From Glycine soja (Eukaryota; Streptophyta; Magnoliopsida; Fabales; Fabaceae): a stretch of DNA of 64,000 nucleotides. The stretch is from contig NC_041005.1 in the NCBI RefSeq assembly GCF_004193775.1, positions 17,951,865 to 18,015,864 of the forward strand, written 5' to 3'. Shown piece by piece: positions 55,085 through 64,000 of the stretch; the stretch's first letter is position 1; the number at the start of each line of letters is the position of its first letter. The notes beneath the pieces were generated by a model. That model saw only the letters and a list, made by a program, of their open reading frames with translations. It was not told the DNA's origin and made no database searches. The position numbers were made by a program, and so were the translations under genes.

Positions 55085-57737
55085 CGTGACGCCCTCTACC
55101 CCTCACATATATGTACTAATAATAAAAGGAATAACAAATCAGAATTAATTAAAAAAATTTAAAACACATTTAAATACAAGCCTTTCAAAAGGGTAAAAGG
55201 CTCACATTCACTTTTCTAACATCATAATAAAATTTGTCCAAATAAATAATAAATCATATCGGCTCAAAACAAGGTCGTCCAAGACATCATACAATTAATA
55301 TAAAAACCTATACCCCAATGTCACATCCTATCAAAGCATTGTGTTCACTTGTCCTCTAGCATGAGGTTCTTCATAGTCATCCACCTAACCATCTGCTCCC
55401 ACAAACACAACGTTCGAGATCATCACAGGATCCAAACATAAATAGCACACGAGGAGTGAGTTGTCACATTCCTAACTAATAGAAAGAAACAAGATAACAT
55501 GTAGATATATATATCATATAAACCAAATATAACTTACTTAAAACATAGCTCACGTCATTCTGCCACTTTGTCACGTAACATCACATCACATCATTCATGT
55601 ACTCAAGGATCAAAACAGAATATCACTAAATCAATCAATATCGATTAATACACAAGTGTTATGCAATAGATACACTAAGACTCAATCCTATATGCAATGT
55701 GGTACCATGTCAGGGAAAAACCTCATCGGGCGCCTAGGAGTACATGACAAGACAAACCACACACTAGTAAGTCAGGTCACTCTCACTAGGTAAAATCATA
55801 GGGAAACCAGTTAGGGTCACACTGTTTTGCGAGAATGCTCCAACCATATGGGATCAGCACAAACTTAAAGGAGCACTTAACCGGGTGTATTTACCTCCAA
55901 GGCCTACACTTCGAAGAGTCCGTCAGGGCCTCTTCCTCCTGATTCAGGTCCAACCCGGAAAACATTTTAGCATATCTATGAATTGTACAAAACACACGAC
56001 TCCTCAACTGTTCTCACAATAATTTCATCTCGTCGCGCTTGTGATTAAACTCGTAGGGTCCCCATAGTGGTTTCCATCACAATACTCGTCGCGCATTAAC
56101 TAGTCGCCCATAAAGGGTCTTATAGTCGTGTGATTGTACAATTCATAGCTCATAACTCAATGCACACAACATCTCAATACACATATATATTGCAAGTCAA
56201 TACATACTCAATTTACCACATACACTCAGTCTCATTCACAATGGTATAATCTAAAAGTAGCATGTTATCACACCTCATGAATCATATACACTTTACCTAT
56301 GAACTATGCAATACACACATCTAATCAATTGTTTTCAAAATCATTTTAACTCGTCGCGCCTCAAAGTAATTCAACTCGTCGGGTTCCCACATTGGATCCC
56401 ATCACAATACTCATCGCGCAAAAACTCGTCGCCCTTAGAGGGTTTTACAATTGTGTGATTGCACAGTTCATAGCTCACAACTAAATACATACAACATCTC
56501 AATATACATGTATCTCACCATTCATCACAGGTTCAATTTGTCACTTACTCACAATTTGAATCACCATCTCATAATCTCAATATAACAATTTATACAAAAT
56601 GTTTTTCATAACATGGAGAGTAAAATCCCTCAAACAATTCCACACAATCATATTAAAATCAATGAATCAAAATCATAAATAAAAAATACGAAAACACCAA
56701 GAGCACTCAAATTTATCTACCAATTCACATCAGAACATCAATTGGTCTGTCAAACACAACAATATTGTATTTATAATCATAAAGGAAAATTATAATTCAA
56801 TAAACATCCCAAAACAAACCCTAATTTAATCTTCTAAGGATCCCTACACATGTTCATTCTAACCCCAATTACAATAAACTCATCTCTTACCTCTAAGCGG
56901 GCTCACGTGTGTATTCTAACAAAGATAGCGGCATCTCTAGAAATTTCCTGAGATTCCTCGAGTTTTTCCTCTAATTTGCTCTGATAGGATTTCCAAGCAT
57001 TAGAGAGAAGGAGAAGAGATTAAAGCCTTCATTTTATACTGTCTTCGTGCGATTCACTTTTCTCTCTCTCTATGAATATTATTTCATAAATCCCAACTAT
57101 GAAGGTGTACAAAACTGAATAGCTAACCATGCGTCTAAATTTCACGACGATCCAACGGTTAACAAGTCTGGGATTGTAGTTTTACTGGATAGGTTTTGAG
57201 TCTTTGTGGGAAAAAAGAAAGCTATGATGCGAAGGATATTTTCTTAACCCTGACATTTTTCACAATTTCCAATGGTCAGAATGCTCAGAAATGAGTTGTG
57301 AATCTGGTGCTAAAATATCATGACGATCCAATGGTTAACGAGTCCGAGATCATCGTTTTACTAAGACACGTTTGAGTGTATGCAGGAAAAAGAGAAAGTT
57401 TTGGGAGGGGAAAAGAGAAAACGAAATTAAGAAGAAGAGATGTACAACCTATCGTAAGTCTGAAAACTGACCTAAAATATCTCTATTTATGACTAAGATA
57501 CTCACAACCTATTATTTACTCAATTTATTTATTTTTATTATTATATAAAAAGAAACTCTATTTTATTTCTTATCAAATGAATAAATCAAATACTTTTTTT
57601 TCTTCAAAAACTTATTTTAATACGATTATTTTTCCTTATATATTTAATTATAAAAACCTCACCATTTTCTAAAACTCTATTTCTTTTTTTAACTAAAAAA
57701 CCTTTTTTTATTTATTTATGAAAATTAGGATGTTACA
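55085..57737 (-). mobile_element. Solo LTR (2653 bp), long-LTR family copy 2, inverted
   Basis: Read on the minus strand it starts TGTAACATCCTAATTTTC and ends GGGCGTCACG. The final CA has become CG. A perfect AATAT duplication flanks it (55080-55084 and 57738-57742). The family block with ATGGTTGGAGCATTCTCGC (minus strand) lies near 55835. Internal duplication has a period near 325 bp: TGATTGTACA at 56131 against TGATTGCACA at 56456. It contains no genes; CTCGTCGCGC-type motifs recur. Confidence 0.92.
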
Positions 57738-58411
57738 AATATCATTATCATGCAGTTTGGATTGAGAAGAAATGGATCCTAGCATTGCAATTACTTCAAG
57801 AAAACGTAAAAGAAAAGAGTATAAGAAGATAATCTTATTAGTTGTTGCTTGTGTTGTTCATATGGTCATTGGTGTAGTGACATGGTATCATAATAGTTAT
57901 TTTGTTAAGGAACCAACCTGTAATTGGGAACTAGAACGTCGCAGCTTCCTTAATCGTCTTTATAGAGGGACAGAGAAAGAATGCATTGAACAACTCAGGC
58001 TTAGTAAAAGTACATTTTTAAACCTTTGTAGAATTCTACAAGAAAAAGGAGGATTAGTAAGAACAAGAAATATTCCAACAACTAAAGCAGTAACAATGTT
58101 TTTACATATCCTTGCTCACAACCTAAAGTACAGGTAGTGCAATTTAGTTATTGTAGATCTAAAGAAACCATAAGTAGGCAATTCAATGATGTCTTGAGAG
58201 CGATAATGAAAGTGATCAATGACTATTTGAATTTTCAATCCTGTACTTTAGAAGGTGTAGAAGCAAACAATTGGAGATGGTTTAAGGTAAGTTTATCAAT
58301 TGTTAAGAGAGATTAATTAATTATAAAATTTTCTTGGAATCTAAAAAAATTGTCTTGTTTGTAAAGATGTATTGGAGCACTTGATGAGACTCATATTCCG
58401 GCTACAGTTTT

Positions 58412-61131
58412 TGTAACATCCCATTTTTCGTAGACCAATTTAAAAAAAGATTGTATTTATAAATAAATAGATTTTTAGAAAAAAAAATGATGAAGTTTTT
58501 ATAATTTTATAAATAAGGAGAAATAACTCTATTAATTAAAATAATAATTTGAGAGAAAATAAAAAGGATATTTTATTTATTAATTTGATAGGAAATAAAA
58601 TAGAATTTGTTTTTATAAAATAATAAAAATAAATAAATAGAGTAAATAATAGGTTGTGAGTACCATAGCTATATATAACGAAATGTTAGGTTAGGTCAAT
58701 TTTCAGACGCTTCTCAGCCTCCTCTTCATCCCAATTTCGTTTTCCCTTCTTTTTCTCTAAAAACTCTCTCTTTTCCCGTAGACCACCAAACGTGTCTCAG
58801 ATAAATGACGATCTCGGACTCATTCACCGTTGGATCCTTGTGAAATTTAAACACCAGGTTTGAAACTCAATTCCAAGCAATCTCACTGTTGGGAATTTCG
58901 AAATCATGTAGGAGCTAGGAGAAATACACTTTGCATCGTAGCTTTTTCTTTTCCCGCAGAAACCCAAAACCATCCCAGTAAAACTACAATCTCAATTTTG
59001 TTAGCCGTTGGATTTTCATGAAATTATGATATGTGATTCGTGATTCAACTCCGCACAACTTCACCATTGGGATTTGCGAAATAATATTCATGGAGAGAGA
59101 AAAAGGAATCGCACAAAGACAATACATATGGAGGCTTCAATCCCTTCTCCGTCTCTCTGACATTTGGGAACTCTATCGGAGTAGTCGGAAGAAAAACTGG
59201 AGGAATCTCAGGGAATCGCTAGAGATGTCGCTATCGCTGTCGGAACACATGTGAGTCCGCTTAGAGGTAAGGGATGAGTTTATCGCAATTGAGAGTTAGA
59301 ATGAACATGTGTATGGATCCTTAGAGAACTAAATTTGGGTTTATTTTGGGATGTTTATTGAATTATAATTTTCCCTTTATGGTTATAAATACAATATTGT
59401 TGTGTTCTACGTACCAATTGATGTTCTGATGAGAATTGATTGATAAACTTGAGTGCTCTTGATTTTTTTTTATTTTTTGACCCATGATTTTGATTAATTG
59501 ATTTTGATATAATTGTGAGAAACTATTTCAGGGGTTTTACACCCCATGTTGTGATAAAATATTTTGTATAAATTGTTATGTTGAGGTTATTAAATGATAA
59601 TTCAAACTATGAGTATGTGATAAATTGAACATGTGACGGATGATGAAATACATGTGTATTGAGATGAGATGTGTGTATTGAGTTATGAACTATGAACTGT
59701 GCAATCACACAATTGTAAGACCTTTTAAGGGCGACGAGTATTGTGATGAGATCCAGTGTGGGAACCCGACGAGTTAAAATGATTTTGAAAACAATTGAGT
59801 AGTTGTGTGTATTGCATAGTTCATAGGTAAAGTGAATATGATTCATGAGGTGTGATAACATACTATTTTGAGATTATACCATTGTGATTAAGATCGAGTG
59901 TATGCGATAAATTGAGTATGCACGTGATTGAGATGTTGTATGCATTGAGTTGTAAACTATGGATTGTACAATCACACGACTATAAGTCTCTTTTTGGGCG
60001 ACGAGTTAATGCTAAGTCCCTTTAAGGGCGACGAGTTAATGCTAAGACCCTTTAAGAGCGACGAGTTAATGCTAAGTCCCTTTTAGGGCGACAAGTTAAT
60101 GCTAAGTCCCTTTAAGGGCGACGAGTTAATGCTAAGACCCTTAAAGGGAGACGAGTTAAAACTATTTTGAGAATAATTGAGAAGACGTGTGTTTTGTATA
60201 ATTCATAAATAGAGTCTGTGTGCTAAAATGTTTTCTGGGTTGGACCTGAATTAGAAGGGAGAGGCCCTGATGGACTCTTCGGAGTGTAGGCCTTGGAGGT
60301 CACCCGGTTTGAGTGCTCCTTTAAGCCTGTGCCGATCCCACATGGTTGGAGCATTCTCGCAAAACACTATGACCCTAATTGGTCTCCCTATGATATTACC
60401 TAGTGAGAGTGACTTGACTTGCTAGTGTGTGATTTGTCTTGTCACGTACTCCTAGGCGCCCGACGAGGTTTTCACTGACATGGTACCATATTGCATATAA
60501 GATTGAGTCTTAGTATATATGTTGCATAACGCTTGTGTATTGATCGATATTGATTGACTTGGTGATATTGTGTGTTGATCCTTGAATATGTGAATGCTGT
60601 GAAAACGAATGAGACCTGTGGTGTTGCAATGTAATGTTGTGCGATAAAGTGGTGAAATAACGTGAATGATGCTTAAGTAAGTTGTATTTTGTTTATATGA
60701 TATTTATACCTACATGTTATCTTGTTTCTCTCCATTAGTTAGGAATGTGATAACTCACTCCCTGTGTGTTGTTTGTGTTTGGATCCTATGATGATCTTGA
60801 ACTTTGTGTTCGGGGGAGCAGAAGACTAGGTAAATTGTTTTAAGGAACCTTGTGCTGAAGGACGTCGGGACACAACGCTCTGATAGGATGTGATATTGGA
60901 GTATAGGGTTTTATATTAATTGTATGAAGTCTTAGACGACCTTGTTTGAGCCTAGATGACTTTATTATTTATTCAGACAAGTTCGAATATGATGTAGAAG
61001 AAAGTGAATGTGAGCCTTTTACCCCTTTGAAAGACTTGTATTTAATAATGTTTTAAAAATACTTTTAATTAATATTTGAATTTTTATGCCTTTATTAGTA
61101 TATATATATGTGAGGGGTAGATGGTGTCACA
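58412..61131 (+). mobile_element. Solo LTR (2720 bp), long-LTR family copy 3
   Basis: It starts TGTAACATCCC and ends GGTGTCACA. Flanks are GTTTT (58407-58411) and GTTTC (61132-61136), a target duplication with one C-to-T change. The flanking transposase frame shows the original was GTTTC. The family block with ATGGTTGGAGCATTCTCGC lies near 60341. It contains six tandem 30-bp units and a duplication of about 268 bp. There is no coding domain. Confidence 0.93.
59984..60158. repeat. 30-bp tandem repeat in LTR copy 3, about six units
   Basis: The unit is GACGAGTTAATGCTAAG followed by TCCCTTTAAGGGC. A GCGACGAGTT core, present singly elsewhere in the family, has been amplified here. Each unit includes the short palindrome CCCTTTAAGGG. 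Confidence 0.93.
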
Positions 61132-61687
61132 GTTTCTCCTGATGAGAGACCTAGATATCGTAATAGAAAGGGTGATGTCTCTACAAATGTGTTAGCCGCT
61201 TGTGGTTCAAATTTAAGGTTTATTTATGTGTTACCCGGGTAGGAAGGGTCTGCAGGAAATTCTTGAGTATTACGAGATGCATTACATCGTCAAAACAAAC
61301 TTGAAATTCCAACTGGTAATATTTCTTGAAAATAATTTTTTTCTTTTTTTTTGTCTAGTTTAAGCTTATGATTTTTATTTTAAACATTGTAGGTAAGTAC
61401 TTTCTTGTGGATGCGGGATATACCAATGGTCTGGGATTTTTAGCAGCATATCGAGGGACTAGATATCATCTCAATGAGGGGATTGAAAACACCCCTCAAA
61501 GTTACAAGGAATTATTTAATCATCTTCATTTAAGTGCCCAAAATGCAATAGGAAGGTCATTTGGGATCTTGAAAAAAAAAATGAAGTATATTAAGAACTC
61601 CTTCATTTTTTGATATAAAGACACAAATAAGAATTATCAATGCTTGTTTTGTGTTACATAATTTCATAAGAGACGAACAAAATTGAT

Positions 61688-62146
61688 AGAGTCACTGGTC
61701 ATGGAGCTGAAACTGCTATGGATGTTAATGAAGCGATGAGTAGAAAAACAAATGAGGTGGAATTCATGGGTTTAGGTGCTACTGCTACTATAGACTTAGA
61801 AGAACCAAACTCTAATACAAAAGGAAAAAGACAAGGTTCAACTTCTTCTGTCACACACACATTCTCACAAGAGAAAGATGGGAGAAAAAAGAAGGAATAA
61901 CAAATTCTTTGGATAGAATGACCAACTCTTTTGACCGAATGGTAGTAAAAAAAAATCGATGGTAAAGTCGACGATGAAGATATTCAAGAAGTGTTATGTG
62001 ATGCAGCTTTGATACTAGATCTTAATAGATAACAATGGGCTAAAGTTATTAAATGGTTAGCTAACAATCTAGAACAATTAGCTATTGTGAAAGCCCTTCC
62101 AATACACGAAAAGACAAATTATGTTTTAGCACATCTTGCAAAATGA
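61688..62146 (+). pseudogene. Remnant of the PIF Myb/SANT-like ORF1 (C-terminal part)
   Basis: Directly after the transposase remnant the frame changes to a protein that reads VTGHGAETAMDVNEAMSR, then GLGATATIDLEE and a Lys/Ser-rich linker. After several stops it ends QWAKVIKWLANNLEQL and KTNYVLAHLAK. This resembles the C-terminal half of the Myb/SANT-like protein encoded next to many plant PIF-type transposases. The N-terminal Myb domain is missing, so a deletion has joined the end of the transposase to the middle of this ORF. The family is assigned from memory of the motifs. Confidence 0.6.
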
Positions 62147-63487
62147 AACTTGGTGAGTAACCTTTTGTCTACATTTTCAATTTCAACTCTCAAATTAGAA
62201 AATTATGTCTTTTTTATGCCTAGTTGAAGTGATATTTTTACTATGGTTATCTGTCTTTCCTATTGTGACTTACTTATATTACTTTATTTCTTCTATGTCA
62301 GGTCATCGTGGATAAAGAGTAGAGAAGAGTTGCATTCTTACAAAGCAAGAAAAAAAAGTTGATTCTTCTAAAACTGTTTGGTTATGTTGTTTGTTTTGGA
62401 CCCTCTAATTTGCAAAATAATTCGTGAATGATTGAGTGTTATAAGTGAAGTGACATCAATGTAGATGATATATGATTTTAGGTCTTGATATGGATTGAAG
62501 TATTTTCTTCTATTACGAACAATTAAATTAATATCATTATTTGAATTTTGTATGAGATGATTATCCTCAAATTACGTAATTATTTAATTTTAATACATTT
62601 TTTAAAATTATTGCGAGACTAGTTAATTGAATTTTTTTTAACAAGGAATTAGATTGAACAAAAAGAAATTACATATCGTTCATCTTTAATTTTGCAGTAT
62701 TGTTTAATCCAAGTTTTTTTTTGTGTATTAATACAAGAATATTGTGTACGATTTTAAATTGTTTAGCATTAAAATTATTTTGATTATTTAATTATTAAAT
62801 ATTAAAAAAATTGATTATTAAATATTATATAGCATTAAATTTATTTTGAATATTTAACTATTTAAAAAATGATTAATATTTATTTTTATTCAATATTAAA
62901 ATTTTAATTTTTAAATAAATATTTAAAAATAAAAATTTGAATTTTTTTGAAATTGAATTATTTTATCCAAACAAGGAAATTAAAATATAAGAAATTGAAT
63001 TACTTCATCCAAACAAAATGTTTATAAAGTGAAAGAAATTTAAATTAAGATAATTAAAATGTTGTGTATTTGAATTTCCTAAAAATTTTTAAATCCTTCC
63101 TACAAACACAATATTATTGTTTGGTTCTACAAAATTTTAGAAGTTTCAGAATGATCCCTCACTCACATATCCAACCCAAACAAGTATTGAATTGGTTTTG
63201 TTCATGTTTGATAAAAATAAAAATGAGCCTTACCCTATATAGTACTTGTTTGATGCTCCACTAGCCCTGTATCCATTTGTGCTTGTGTATGTTGCTAGTA
63301 TTCAGACATTAATTAGTTCCTTAAAACCAATTTTGATACATATGCAGAGTAGAATAGAGGGTTCGTTATCACTTTGGAATTTAGATATGACTATTTTATT
63401 CATCTATCAGTATTCATTTGTTTTTTTATTCCTTGTGGTGATCTGTACGTCGGGTTTGATTTGTTTTTTTAAAATATATAATTGAAG

Positions 63488-63489
<2 letters not shown>
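62147..63489. other. AT-rich spacer
   Basis: No gene is seen. Sequences such as TTATCCAAACAAGG (62962) and CTTCATCCAAACAAAATG (63003) resemble ends of PIF/Tourist-type elements in reverse orientation. They could mark the right end of the Harbinger relic, but none pairs cleanly with 51324. Confidence 0.4.

Positions 63490-63549
<60 letters not shown>
63490..63549. repeat. TA dinucleotide microsatellite
   Basis: About 30 uninterrupted TA units. Confidence 0.97.
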
Positions 63550-63553
<4 letters not shown>

Positions 63554-64000
63554 TTATTTAAAATAAAATAATTACGAAAAAAGTAATTACTTTATTTAAA
63601 TAATAAAATTTATAAGTGAAAATTTGATTAATTTAATTTAGGTAAAATATTTTATAAATGAAAAAAATTAATTATTTTATTCAAATACAAAATTTTAGAA
63701 ACATTTTCATCATTTTATCAAAATAAAAAATGAAGAAGTTTAATTATTATATCTGAATAGAAGATTTTGGAAATAAAGAAATTTAATTTTTTTTATTCAA
63801 GCAATAAAATTTAAAAATAAAAAAATTAAAATTAAAATAATGAAAATTTAAAATCTCATAAATTTCTAAAATACCTCATCCAGATCTAAATAGATATTTA
63901 TCGTATTTATTCACTCCTTGCTATTAAGGATTATTTTTGCAGTATTTTAATGTGCTGGCAGAATTTAATTGGCTGTCTCTAGTGTCTACATTGGCAATGT
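63550..64000. other. AT-rich spacer at the window end
   Basis: No feature is seen. The composition is like that of 36300-43216. Confidence 0.5.

Larger units (their letters stand above)
57772..61690 (+). pseudogene. PIF/Harbinger transposase relic, split by a solo LTR
   Basis: The frame opens MDPSIAITSRKRKRKEYKK and carries the helix-turn-helix-like part (CIEQLRLSKSTFLNLCRIL, TTKAVTMFLHILAHNLK). A one-base loss near 58131-58136 shifts the frame, which resumes as SYCRSKETISRQFN. Exon 1 ends at a GTAAGT donor near 58287 and exon 2 starts near 58367 with CIGALDETHI, the first catalytic Asp. After the solo LTR the frame continues [15 protein letters not shown], with stops near 61240-61265. A further intron ends at 61391. 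YFLVDAGYTN holds the second Asp. In the third motif GRSFGILK the expected Glu (ERSFGILK) is Gly. Those losses make it dead. A domesticated ALP1/HARBI1-type gene is an alternative origin. Confidence 0.85.

Noticed and set aside
59607..59861. 84-codon minus-strand frame in solo LTR copy 3
   Set aside because: A chance frame in non-coding LTR sequence, not conserved in the other two copies.

Overview
This window is plant nuclear DNA, and the genes and repeat signatures point to a legume, most likely soybean or a close relative (genus inferred, not proven). The evidence is spliced plant genes (a MazG-type pyrophosphatase and an LNK-like clock gene), plant Ty1/copia and Ty3/gypsy retroelements, CACTA (En/Spm) and PIF/Harbinger transposase relics, a 5'-truncated LINE, and long AT-rich spacers. 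No bacterial, organellar, CRISPR or rRNA signal was seen. Most of the window is nested mobile DNA; only two genes look intact.

Layout. 1-6413: two decayed copia relics, a small reverse transcriptase fragment near 380-766 and a nearly full-length broken polyprotein at 2174-6180. 6414-7165: a truncated LTR. About 7171-15076: a decayed CACTA transposon on the minus strand with a TNPD-like pseudogene, a spliced TNPA-like pseudogene, a head-to-head inverted duplication with 486-bp arms between them, and a long TG-rich tract near its right end. 15372-16832: the 3' part of a LINE. 17490-17591: one orphan exon of replication protein A 70 kDa. 18014-18499: an intact two-exon dCTP pyrophosphatase-like gene. 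18714-22830: a minus-strand copia relic split by a 2973-bp solo LTR. 23304-23581: a CACTA end with hairpin-rich subterminal repeats. 24052-28885: a young copia element with both LTRs, a perfect target duplication and one stop in its polyprotein. 29040-30201: an unrecognised, internally duplicated gene-like region. 32252-35107: an intact six-exon minus-strand LNK-like gene. 36300-43216: AT-rich spacer. 43217-49406: a Ty3/gypsy element with both LTRs, its integrase split by a 1113-bp solo LTR. 49407-55084: spacer. 55085-57737: a second copy of the long solo LTR. 57772-62146: a PIF/Harbinger transposase relic joined to a Myb-like ORF remnant and split by a third solo LTR (58412-61131). 62147-64000: AT-rich DNA with a TA microsatellite.

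The history reads as nested insertion. Four solo LTRs have target duplications I could match base for base (one with a single mismatch), and most transposon reading frames ended by C-to-T type stops, as expected for methylated repeats. The two intact genes are independent host genes on opposite strands. The least ordinary structures are the 486-bp-arm inverted duplication inside the CACTA element, the family of long solo LTRs whose internal repeats differ in period between copies, and a cluster of seven palindromes inside the LTR that splits the gypsy element. I did not find a clearly new biological system.
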